This document shows, piece after piece, positions 30,501-39,697 of a stretch of DNA of 64,000 nucleotides (position 1 is the stretch's first letter; the number at the start of each line of letters is the position of its first letter). The notes beneath the pieces were generated by a model that worked only from the letters and a program-made list of their open reading frames with translations, had not been told where the DNA came from and ran no database searches. Where the stretch lies: contig OZ037767.1 in the NCBI GenBank assembly GCA_964035545.1, positions 8,856,207 to 8,920,206 of the forward strand. The letters run 5' to 3'. The position numbers and the translations under genes were made by a program. The stretch comes from Bugula neritina (lineage: Eukaryota; Bryozoa; Gymnolaemata; Cheilostomatida; Bugulidae).

Positions 30501-30553
30501 AGGGGTCAGCGTACGAGGCAACCCCCCGCATACTTGAAAGACTTCGTATGTGA
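27437..30553 (+). CDS. Ty3-type RT-RNase H-integrase
   Basis: 1,038 codons without interruption. RT begins with RQVRDLLDRGLIEPAHSAWSSPVVLV (broken here only by reading) and has motif C YLDDVIV at about residue 163. RNase H starts at ILDTDASDQNVGAVLSQ (about 310). The integrase zinc module has HKQVHAG ... CEICQASK (about 578-615). The DDE core includes VAVDLVGPM, IHSDQGAQF and PYHPQGNGVVERNNR. The GPY/F module reads PKFVGPYVV, followed by a proline/glutamate-rich tail. No chromodomain is seen. The ATG given is only the first in frame; the natural product is probably a Gag-Pol fusion. Confidence 0.93.
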   Translation: MSDTKGAGTVPVRQPTRRLGPEKEKEVSRQVRDLLDRGLIEPAHSAWSSPVVLVRKKDGSWRFCVDYRKLNSVTIQDAYPLPRIDESLDALAGSKYFSTLDLLSGYWQVPLSPDAQEKAAFITRDGLWKWKVLPSGLTSAPATFQRLMEQVLSGLHWKTLLVYLDDVIVISPDFETHVSRLQEVFERLRGAGLKLKPSKCALLQPEVKYLGHVVGRNGVATDPEKVRAVEDWVTPQDLTGLRAFLGLVGYYRQYIPDFAGIAQPLNRLTAKGVTWQWTPIEQEAFDRLKGCLLTAPILAYPDPTLEYILDTDASDQNVGAVLSQVQEGREVVVAYYSKSLSPAERNYCTTRKELLAVIKSVKHFRPYLYGRKFRLRTDHASLIWLCRRAEPSSQVARWLEILAEFSYRIEHRPGKRHSNADGLSRRPDGGCKQCLNIERRDGGPPRCELETLAHHGAPFDWDQGQLRQRVDEPPEDVQNLRANPVLAGNVRELKKLQEELPGVVADIYRAKREGRRPSEERIRQGCAEFRLYCQRWDSLRIGQDGLLTISLAASGRHPERKRVVCPTAIRRELIWDTHKQVHAGVKRVMSKLRLRWYWPQMERDVRLRVKQCEICQASKHSRPPGEAGRRRLYAGRPWQVVAVDLVGPMPLTPRGNNWILVLTDHFTRWADALAIPDASAPTVARALDQHVFCYFGLPEQIHSDQGAQFQSQLMSDLCHLWGVNQSRTTPYHPQGNGVVERNNRMLGDALRSLLLGRGQEEWDTVLPQVMRAYRSTPHTSTGETPNLLMLGRETRVPDHLTYHVPEQDNSVHEYASELVERMKAAHEILRQQQWKVRHEDSDEPPLYQRGDKVWMVNYRRRRGQADKLKPKFVGPYVVVEAMPNHTYKIERSGQVSIQNESRLKPYWASPGGVGEAPPLLEPRRQTTTRGRRRHGPEYEVVIPREENLVREERQLLSTEACPPPPSLIPSLPEAEPVPEVQTPTEGGAPSGEQEEVTGDGEVETPLEAPTNEPASVSPPPRKGSAYEATPRILERLRM

Positions 30554-30806
30554 CTGCGTTAAAAGCGGCACACATGAAAGTCTAGGGGAAAACCGTACGA
30601 GAAAAGAATCGAGCAAATGTGGGAGTTGTCAACACCACGGAAATATCAACTTTTGTATCGGCGGAAATAGAAACAAAATTCATCCGCCGGGTGCACAAAG
30701 TCTTAATCACGCACCCCAACCACGTTGCTCGATCTTTTCATACGCTGATGCAGTCAAGAGTAGACGTGTTTCTAAGCAGTAGTTCAAACCATTTCACATA
30801 TTCAGT

Positions 30807-31883
30807 ATGTCTTACGACAACAGATCGTGGGGTGAGTTAACTATATCTTAATACGAAACTAGATTGCATCGCTCAGCTCTGACTCACTGAGTCAATCGAG
30901 CTGGAGATAGGTTAGTGAAATACCGTAGTAAGAACTCAGTTTGACTTAGAGATTTTTATAATCTCATTGCAATACGGTTCTATCTGACTATTCACTATCA
31001 TTAATCTCTACGAGGTAACTGAATTAGGAGTTGCCAAGCTGTTCAAGCTGACAACACAGCAGTGTACTGTACTAACACTGTTGAAACTTTTTCAGATTAC
31101 ACTCGACCCGCCACAACCAGGGTACGGGATAGAACACTTCCCGCTCCGTATCCGGAGGACTATGCTAGTGGTGACCGGCCTGAGCCACTACGCCGCCGTT
31201 GGCGGTGGGTGTCTCCACAAACCGAAGAAGAAATAGAAACAGCCTGGGGGTCCAGAGGACGGACGAGATGCCAGATCTGTGGTGAAGATTGCGCCTCTCA
31301 CCGCTCCCTTAAACTACACGTCAATGCTCATCTCCTACTGACCTTCTGCCCCTGTGGGTACAATGATGTGTATCCCTACCCCGTCACCAGACACAGAGCG
31401 GCGGGCTGTTTCCCTGGAGAAAACTATGTGGTCGACGCTAAGCTGTACCCGGAGTTCCTCACGTATATACGACCTCTGGTAAAGAAGGCCATGCTATTAG
31501 CCGTTCTATCCTCGGGGTTCCAACGTGTGTTAGACAACGCCCGCCAACAATCCCCGCTGGTGTCTGACCGCCCTCCAATTACATACACCCCCGAGGAAAC
31601 TACATATCCAGAAGAAGGAGAGATCTCCCCTACCCCGGCGAAGAGACGGACCAGGTCCCCCAGTCCACCCTTACGCCGCAGACGAACACCGTCCCCAGAC
31701 CCAGTACGACTAGCTACAGTAGAAGAACGCCTCCTACGATTACAAGAAGAGTTCACCCAGCTGGCGCCAGATCTACTTAACACTACCACAGGACTCTTCC
31801 AGCTGAAGGGATCCGTATGCCGTATGAAACGGAAACTGCGTACATGCCAAGCCAAGCACCGGCGTGCCCAACAAGGACTCTAG
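30807..31883 (+). CDS. Extra 3' ORF with zinc-finger motifs
   Basis: An ORF lies between pol and the 3' LTR, where env genes sit in other elements. The main open frame (31062-31883) encodes a C2H2-like finger CQICGEDCASHRSLKLHVNAH, a second cysteine/histidine cluster CPCGYND...HRAAGC, an Arg/Pro/Ser-rich stretch (RRTRSPSPPLRRRRTPSP) and a Leu-rich C-terminal helix. It has no signal peptide or membrane segment, so it is not an envelope. I propose two exons, 30807-30831 (MSYDNRSW) and 31096-31883, joined by GTGAGT and TTTTTCAG with the frame kept. Unspliced translation from the ATG at 31062 is the alternative. Function is unknown; nucleic-acid binding is inferred. Confidence 0.65.
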
Positions 31884-32161
31884 TATGCTACCCAGAATAC
31901 TCCACATTTGGTGAGGAACCAAAATCGTGCAAATGCTTAACTGCTAGACAGGTTATTCCTTGTCTAATACCACAGCTAGCTAGTATTCCTCGTCTATCTA
32001 CAGCTGGCCAATTGTATGCAACGGATCGTTATAACGACTCTGTCTATTATTATGTCTCTTCCTGTATATTATGTATTATTTTTGTCCACTGATGTATGCA
32101 ATTACTATTGAATGTTTTTTTTATATATATCAGAAAGATAGCTTTCTGCTGGTGGGGGCGG

Positions 32162-32467
32162 TGTGGTGGTTCGTGGAACTACCAGCAGCACAACATGTAG
32201 GGTCGCGTAATTGACCCGGAACAATGGATAGCCAATTAGCGTAGTTGATAGTTAGCAGCAATTGTAGTTTCCCGCTGCTAACTCAGTCGAAGCTAGAGTG
32301 TGAAATAGATTAGATGTGTAACTTGTTGGAAATAATGTATCGTGTTTTTATAATGTATAGTTGTGTATAAAATATACTCGTTCACTCGACTTAGCCTGGT
32401 GCAGTTCTATACTAGATAAATAGACTCTCTGGATAGCATATCAACCCTAAATCTAAAAATCTTAACA
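32162..32467 (+). repeat. 3' LTR
   Basis: Same length and ends as the 5' LTR with one visible difference. A G-rich tract, GGTGGGGGCGG, ends at 32161 directly before it and is the likely polypurine primer site, although it contains pyrimidines. Confidence 0.93.
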
Positions 32468-33184
32468 GTATTAATAAACTTACAGGACTGTTAAGCTTAA
32501 AATTACAAAAAGATAGCTAATGAAACTAAGTTTTATTAGTCATTTAAATTCAATTTAAATTCTCCCATTTTTTTTACCTTCTACTGCATATAATTTAGTT
32601 TTCTTAATCATTGTATTGAAAGTCAAAGTTTTGGCATCTGAAAAGTTGGCCATCATAATTATTTAATACTTTGCTTAGTAATTATGAATAAGTTATCATT
32701 TTCATTAGCAGACGACATTGTAGCTCGCAGTCTTTTTCTACTTCTCAGATCGATCTGGCGTCTTTCCATGGTCTTATTGACATGAGATCGATCTGAGTTC
32801 GAGCTCTACAGACCGACCAGCTCGGATCGACCGAGATCGATCTTTGGCGTCTTTCCATGGATCGATCTCACTGAGATCGATCTGAGATCGGTCCATGGAA
32901 AGCCGGTGATTAACTGTAGTTAAAGGTACACAGGTCACGCCCTTTAAACATAAAGTCTTTAGTAGATCAAAGTAAAAGCTGTAAGGATTACAGATTTGTG
33001 TAAAGCTGTAACTATCATTACTGCTAATTCCCATTCTGGCAAGGCTAATATATACATAACAGAGCAAAGCTCCCTCACCTATTGAATCAGGTTTTAGACT
33101 TATAAAACACTTTATTACACAACTAGCAGATTAGAGTGATTTATTATAATAAAATATAAATTGAAATAATTTATTATAAAATGG

Positions 33185-33390
33185 TATTTATGGGAAATCT
33201 AGGGGTTAGAGCGTTTGCCTAGTAAACACAAAGGTCATGGGTTTGAGCCCTGGCAAAGGCCATTGGTGATGTTAGGAAGAGCATCCAGTCATAATTGCTC
33301 CTGTGCCTCATTTAAATAAGTCCTTAGCCCGATTTAACAAAAACCCTTTCTATCAGGGGTTTCTCACAGGGATAGCGACTATAAACTTGC
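33185..33390 (+). mobile_element. tRNA-derived SINE, copy 2
   Basis: TCTAGGGGTTAGAGCGTTTG and GGTTTGAGCCCTGG match pol III A- and B-box positions. The body has ATCCAGTCATAATTGCTCC and the tail ACCCTTTCTATCAGGGG. It is the best preserved head of the family here. Confidence 0.8.
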
Positions 33391-34919
33391 GTGAGTTTTT
33401 TTAGCATAATATAACATCATAACTTAAGTGGTTTTCTCATTTATAAAAGAGTGTTTGTACACTTCATGTAAGTAACCATAAAAATGTATTAGTATGCTAT
33501 GGTCTAATCAGTAAGTTATGGGCATTTTAATATATTACTTATATATTTTCAGTACTGCAAATTGGAGTAAAGGATTGATGATTAAAGTTATAATAAATCT
33601 ATTAAAGTATGTAACTTCAACTATAACTTTTATATGTGCAAAACCATGCGCATAGTTTTGCAGATAGGCGTTATAGTTGAAGTTACATAATTTTAACAAC
33701 ATTTCAGCATATGCTGAAATGCTGTTAAAATTATGAGACTTACTTGTTTTATATATACCAGAACATCAAGTTTGTCAAAAGTTTACAAAAATTGCACAGC
33801 ATCCGGTAACATTTCAAAAGAAGGCCTTATTCTTTGAAAAAGTTATTTATAGGGATATAACATTGGAAACTGTCTAAGACCTGTTCAAAGAAGCTAAAAT
33901 AACTGAAATGCATGGTTTAACAGAAATTTACACAAAAATAGACAATAACCAAGTTGTAAGAGTTATCTTTTCCATAAATAGCTAATTTTTTGCTACCCTG
34001 GAACAAGAACTGTAACCTATATATTCACTGCAAATGCTGAAAGATGCCATCGCTCCATAATAAAATTATTGCACCATTAATATAAATTGTGTTCTTAGTT
34101 ACCAAGTTATTAAAATCATATTATTATCAATATCTAGTTGCTGCTAGGAAATCTATATAATATTAAGATAAGTTAGTATTGAGGGCAAATAAAAAAGAGT
34201 TTAATCATGAAATATAATGTTTCCAAATAGCCAAGAGCTTGTAAGATAATTCATAAACAATTTATCCTAAATAGACAAAGTTGGTGGTTCAAAAACTAGT
34301 ATCGATAAATTCCGAATTAACATGTAATAATTGTATTTTTATAGAACATTAATCAGCATTATGTCAAATAAAACAGCAAATATGCTAATACTAACATTTA
34401 AATCTTATACATTTACATTTATAGGTTAACATGAATGTTTTGCATGTAAGAGATATAGCAATAGTAATGTATAAAATAATATGTTGATTGAATGATAATG
34501 AGAAATAGATATTTACTGGAAGATGGTGATAACACTCTTTTGATGAATAAATAGTGTTGACAAATCAATAGTCATTTTTAACTTTTTTTCCTTGTTTTTG
34601 TCAAACAGTAAAAAAGAACTCAGATTCTGTTGCTGTGAAAAATATGCAGCATATTTATATGTCCTAGTTCAACGTAAAACTAAGTATTACAATAAATGCA
34701 CCTCTACTTTTGGGAAGTATATAAAAATGCTTTTCAAAGTTGGTTATTCAAATATTGTTAATTGTTACTATATATAAACTCTTAGTAGGAAATGAAAAAC
34801 AAAGAGGGCTATTACAGAATTCTAAAGCTAAAAAACCTGCAGTCTGTAAAGCATCTTTTAGTGCATGTGCTGTAGCTATTGTGACTAACATGTGTGTACC
34901 AACTATGTATGTATAGTGC
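33391..34919. other. Gene-free stretch upstream of P450 copy 3
   Basis: AT-rich, with no coding signal supported by motifs. The segment 33455-33590 belongs to the P450-flank repeat. Two hairpins lie at 33609-33735 and a GT/CA tract starts at 34921. Confidence 0.5.
33609..33735. repeat. Two adjacent perfect hairpins
   Basis: Hairpin 1: 19-base arms ATGTAACTTCAACTATAAC (33609-33627) and its complement (33670-33688), enclosing an inner stem TGCAAAAC/GTTTTGCA. Hairpin 2: arms from CATAATTTTAACA (33686) to TGTTAAAATTATG (33735), centred on CAGCATATGCTG, with one mismatch. The two share the bases CAT. Confidence 0.9.
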
Positions 34920-35081
34920 GTACACACACACACACACACGCACGCACGCACATCTATATATATGTATATGTGTATATGTGTATAATTTGTGTTATGTGTT
35001 TTGAGCCTATGAGTACAAATATATACCTTTTGATTTTTTATATTGAATTTTTGTGCTTTAACTTATATGACAAGCTCAATA

Positions 35082-35089
35082 TGTATATA

Positions 35090-35142
<53 letters not shown>
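35082..35142. repeat. (TA)n microsatellite
   Basis: Nearly pure TA preceded by ATGTATAT units. A shorter CA/CG tract is at 34921-34950. Confidence 0.95.
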
Positions 35143-35144
<2 letters not shown>

Positions 35145-35194
35145 TGGGCACCCTTTAACAATTTCAACCGTTCAGTGACACTATTCAAGGAAAG

Positions 35195-35427
35195 AGTTTT
35201 AATGTTACAGTGTAGTACCGGTATAGGCACTATTAATTTAGGTTCATCATTGATCAGTTAATTCATGCATGCAACAGATTTGAGCCTATCGCTACACTAG
35301 CTAGCGTATGCAACTGATGGTATATGGTATTGTATAAAGGTCCATCAGCCTAACTTGCATGGTAGTTGTCAAAGAAACGCAGTAACTCCACATTAAGTTA
35401 AAAGAGTTGAAGTTTAGCGACAGCAGA
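35195..35427 (+). promoter_or_regulatory. Diverged promoter of P450 copy 3
   Basis: The last 40 bases (TTAAAAGAGTTGAAG...GACAGCAGA) match the copy 2 leader. Further up only traces match (GTATGCAACTGATGG against GCGTATAACTGAT), and the CCAAT box found in copies 1, 2 and the relic is not present. TTGTATAAAG near 35330 could serve as a TATA box. Confidence 0.45.
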
Positions 35428-36379
35428 ATGGTACTGGCTACCACACCTGTTTTAATTGCAATAGTGTTAGTGTTGCTGGGGTACTTGTTTCTCAAATGGC
35501 TAAAGGTATGTAGCCCAAATGTAACAAAATTTCACCAAAACATGAGTATTTGGCTTTACATAATTTTATAACGAACTCGAGTACAAAATTCTGCATAGAA
35601 ATGGAAGTTGATATTTATTATTCTTTGCAAGCTGTATATTGAAAAGCTTGTGCTATTAATGCATAGGTACCCTTTCATTTTTGTATTAAGTGAGGGCTGC
35701 TACGTTTTAGCAAATTTTGTAGTGTAATAAATGTTTCAAACAGAAATTACAGCAACAAAAAACATATTTTTAGCATTTCATGGGTATCACTTTCCTGTTA
35801 AATAAAGTATATATGTAACATACACCTTCTCATATATTTTTGACGTTGCTTTCCAATAGTTTCAGTGTTTAAATAAAGACTACCAACTGTTGAGATGCTA
35901 TACATTATATTTCAAACAAATAACATTAACAGTTTTAATAATCAGTGTATATAAGTAATAGCTGATGTTACAATTTTCAGGATCCACTGAGAAAGATACC
36001 TGGTCCAAGAGGGTTACCATTCATAGGTAACACATTATCTGTTGATCCAACAAGACTTCATATGATATTATATGACTGGGCAGAGAAATATGGAGATATT
36101 ATGAAGATTTCACTATTCAACACACCTATGGTGGTTGTTAACTCAACTGAACTGGCCTATGATGTTTTAGTGAAAACTGGTAAATATTATTACTTTTATG
36201 ATGTGTTGTCATAACCAAATGCAACCTGCATTTGACAGAACGTTCTTTTTTCATAAAAACACATATTCTCACAAATGTGTACCCAAAACAACGAAACTAC
36301 AGTTAACTTGTTGAAACTCAAGGAACTCTACCTTGATTGCAACCATAACACATATTCATCTATGTTTATGTTGTTTGGA

Positions 36380-36465
36380 ATCCCGAAGCCCCTGTGGTGT
36401 AATGGTTTAGCGTGCCTGCTTGCAAGCCAGAGGTCTGTGGTTCGGATCCCAGTGGGGGCAATTAT
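36380..36465 (+). repeat. tRNA-like sequence (SINE head) 1
   Basis: GCCCCTGTGGTGTAATGG carries an A-box-like core and GGTTCGGATCCC a B box, ending GTGGGGGCA, which pairs with the first bases as an acceptor stem would. The anticodon arm (GCCTGCTTGCAAGCCAG) does not pair cleanly, so it is a tRNA-derived repeat rather than a tRNA gene. A related unit follows at 36595. Confidence 0.6.
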
Positions 36466-36594
36466 TTTACAAGCTATTTCGGCCTTGTTTGGGAAAGTAC
36501 TCTCAGAAGTTAAGTGGCGAGTAGAGCCCATAAACTGACAGAATACATGGGGGCCAACGCAGTTCCAGAGAGAACTGGGTGGGATGTTGTTTGG

Positions 36595-36680
36595 AATCTT
36601 GAAGCCCCTGTGGTGTAATGACTTAGTGTGCTTGCTTGCAAGTCGGAGATCTGTGGTTCGAATCCTAGTGGAGGACAATT
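36595..36680 (+). repeat. tRNA-like sequence (SINE head) 2
   Basis: Same head as the preceding copy (CCCCTGTGGTGTAATGA, GGTTCGAATCCT) together with the upstream TTGTTTGGAATC, so the unit was tandemly duplicated at about 218 bp spacing. Confidence 0.6.
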
Positions 36681-37879
36681 ATTTTATAGTTTGACAATAT
36701 TTAATTTTAATTGAATCAACATAATAATTCTTGCTACATTGTGTCAGTTTTGTAATGTGTTGTCAATGTGTTGCTTTATGTAATAATTTAACTGCAAATA
36801 TGTGCCAGATGAATACAAGCATGAAAATGTTAGCTGCACAATGAATACCAAAGTAATGTTTAAAATTGCTGTATTTAATAATTATATAGGAGTGCTCATC
36901 ATTAAGTTCGTGAAATTTTTCCTTACTGTTTAATGAATGGATAATCAACGAATAAAATATTCTTTAGCGCTATAGTATAATACCAAACGTGTCAGTTGAA
37001 AGCAATAAAAGCACAACAATGGTTTCATAAGATTTATCAGATATAATTTTATGAGACTATATGAATTAGGTAAAAGTTTATGAGTTATAAAGGGTAAAAA
37101 TATTGAATGCTGCCAAATTTAAATATCAAACTAAAAGCTAAGCTATACTACGTAGTAATAATATAAAAAAATTAATTAATAAATAGTAATTAACTAATTA
37201 ATTAATTAATAAAAATATATGAGTAAGTTATTGGTGAACATGAATTAGGTGACGTACACTTAAGCAGAAATAAATATTTTGCACTCAAGAATATGGATGT
37301 ATAAAGTCTACTGTAGTTCTGTTTTTATAGCCATACATATGCAGATCTATACATAATTATATTTAATAAAGTATCTCTGGCAGAGGTTGTAGTGTGTTGA
37401 GAATTTAGTGCACTGCTAAATGTGCTTGGGTACTTTTTTACTTTAATGTATAGCTGACTTTTTTCAAGTTTCCATGCCTGTTTGCATAGAATAGCTATAG
37501 AGTTCTTTTGATAATGTGTTGGAAACTGGCTGGATGTTTATTATGTCTGTCTTAATATCTTAAAATCTGTCTTTGTAAAGCCAATAATATGTTTTGAATC
37601 TGCTAGAGGTGTGAAGTTCAGTTTAATTGGCATAGAACTGCTGTTGCCTTGTACATTAGGTCTGTTGGGCAGAGTCTATTGCTTTTACCAGCTGCAGCCT
37701 TTTACAATTCAACTTTTCACTTTTTTTGTTTCTTTTATCTTATTTATAAATTTAACAAAATCATGACTTATTTTAGGCACAGACTTTCAAGGAAGACCAT
37801 TAGCTGCTAGGACAGAGAGGGTGATGGGTAAAGACCTGGCTTTCAGAGTAATTCTTTATAGTGTTGAGATTACTCAGTG

Positions 37880-37960
37880 GTACCTGCAGTTTAATGGTTA
37901 GCGTGCCTGCTTGCAATCCAGAGGTCTGCGGTTCAAATCTCAGACTGGGCAATTATTTTA
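37880..37960 (+). repeat. tRNA-like sequence (SINE head) 3
   Basis: GTTTAATGGTTAGCGTGCC and GGTTCAAATCTCAG match the two copies upstream; followed by the same CAATTATTTTATAG tail. Confidence 0.6.
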
Positions 37961-38790
37961 TAGTTTTAGAAGGTATAATGAGTAGTCTATTAGGTTGAGT
38001 ATTAATTTATTGCTAGAGAAACCAGTTTTGGTCAATTAAAGAATATGCTGAGACATTAAAACTGTCGAAGAATCTAGCTTATAGAAGAGAATGTATATAA
38101 ATGTTTATGTCTTTTTAAATTACATGTACCAAGGTCCGATATATATACCTTATTCTATAAGTCTGCTAATCACTGCATCAACAGTATATTTTGGAAACTT
38201 ATTTTGTAACAGCTAAGTGAACTCTTGAACAAATTTTTTTAGTCGATTGATGATCCTGGATATCAGCAAAGAAGACACTACACCATTAAAGCAATCAAAG
38301 GGTATGGAGAAGAAGTGACTCACCTCGAGGATATAATACAAAGCATTACAATCACACTGATTGATGACATCACAAAACAGGATGGTCGACCTATGGATGT
38401 TGATCAGCTCTGTTATGGATTTCTCTGCTGTGTTATGGCTTCTTTGGTATGTTTAAAGTTTATTAAATACAATGTAGGTTAGAATAGCTAATTGAAATTG
38501 AATTAAAGTCATGTAATCAATGACGGGTTAGTGACTGTGATTGAAAGAAATATTATTCTTTTTAGCTGTATGGTGAAGAGTATGCCTATGATGATCCTGT
38601 GTGCCAGTCTATTAGCAGGATGACGAGAGACGTGTTGGAAGCAATAAATCTCGTGTCACGTGGGACTCTTTTAGACAGTTTTCCTGTATTATTTAAGCAA
38701 AATTTCTTTCTCAAAGAAACCCAGAGGTAAATTCAGCAAACATGCAATTTCATAGATGAGTCACTTTACAAGAAAATTGCGGAGTATAAA

Positions 38791-39697
38791 GTGAGTTACA
38801 AATACATGTTGTATATCTATAATTTTGTTTAAATGCACTTACATTAGTGTTAGTGTTCATATATAAACAGCAAACATATATAAATAAAAAAGTTGTTGCA
38901 TGTACATATATAAAAAACAGTTTTATTAAGTAATTAACGTCACCAAATCATTGAGTATATCAACAAAATATATCATAAAGATGAACAGCCAGGAACTTTT
39001 ACATATTACTTCCCAATTCTGTTCCAACACTACAGTACAATAAAAAAAAATTTTCTGATGCGATTTTATCAGCATCAACGTATAAGTTCAATAAAAAATT
39101 TATTTCATTATATTTTGCTTAGTTGCATATTATTGTACTTTTTCATAAAGAAACTTTAGAAGCAAAGTTAATTTGTTTGCCCGTTTTTGCAATATGTAAG
39201 CATAGCTGTGGTAGAGAGCACCAGGAGTGATGTACCCAATGTAAACAGTGTTCAGATGGATGCAGGTTTAACTTGGCTGTGGCCTTATTTACTAGTATAA
39301 TGTAATACCAGATCATGTGTTGGACATTTAAATGGCATGGGTTTTGCAAACTCCCACTGTTGTAGAATTATTTTATTGGATATTATGATGGTAGAATAGA
39401 CTATTAAACATGTTATATTCAATTTACTACCTAATTATTATGGGATATCATTTACTATTCATATGACACTTGGTCTATATTTTTTATATATTCAATGATA
39501 CATTATTTACTTTCTGAATCCATAGATTACCAGCTATGTATGCAATCAAAAGTTTATATTGCTATTATTTTAAAAGATAATTTGTCTAAATTGACATCAT
39601 AATAGTGTCTTTTGTTTCGAAAGTTACTATTAAAATCTCAATTCATGTTTAATCATGCAGACGCTGTGATTACAAAGGCTACTTCTTGTCACTACAG
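38791..39697. other. Intron 5 of P450 copy 3
   Basis: Intronic AT-rich sequence without a recognised repeat or gene. Copy 1 has (TA)n and copy 2 Penelope-like elements in the corresponding intron. Confidence 0.5.

Larger units (their letters stand above)
24982..32467 (+). mobile_element. Ty3-type LTR retrotransposon, nearly complete
   Basis: Two 306-bp LTRs (24982-25287 and 32162-32467) with TG...CA ends flank gag, protease, RT-RNase H-integrase and an extra 3' ORF. A 4-bp target repeat, GTAT, lies at 24978-24981 and 32468-32471. I see one LTR difference (ATCTGAAA against ATCTAAAA), so the insertion is recent. The base composition is much richer in GC than the host DNA around it. Confidence 0.95.
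24643..32908. mobile_element. TIR DNA transposon (host of nested Ty3 element)
   Basis: Terminal inverted repeats CACGGGCTTTCCATG (left) and CATGGAAAGCCGGTG (right) are flanked by a 3-bp repeat, ATT, on both sides. Uninterrupted copies of the flank read CTTACATTAACT at this point, confirming the borders. Without the nested retrotransposon it is about 780 bp. Both ends carry many AGATCGATCT-type subterminal motifs, and CTTTCCATGG recurs inside the right end. No transposase is seen. CAC ends and 3-bp target repeats recall the CACTA group, but the family is not settled. Confidence 0.75.

Noticed and set aside
30088-30531. 147-codon antisense frame within the integrase tail
   Set aside because: It is a shadow of the GC-rich pol frame, with no motif.
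36380-36465. Functional tRNA gene
   Set aside because: A and B boxes and an acceptor-like stem are present, but the anticodon arm does not pair and the unit is duplicated nearby with decay, which fits a SINE head.
38721-38732. New donor as an in-frame rescue of P450 copy 3
   Set aside because: The donor leaves phase 2 while exon 6 begins in phase 0, so direct joining shifts the frame.
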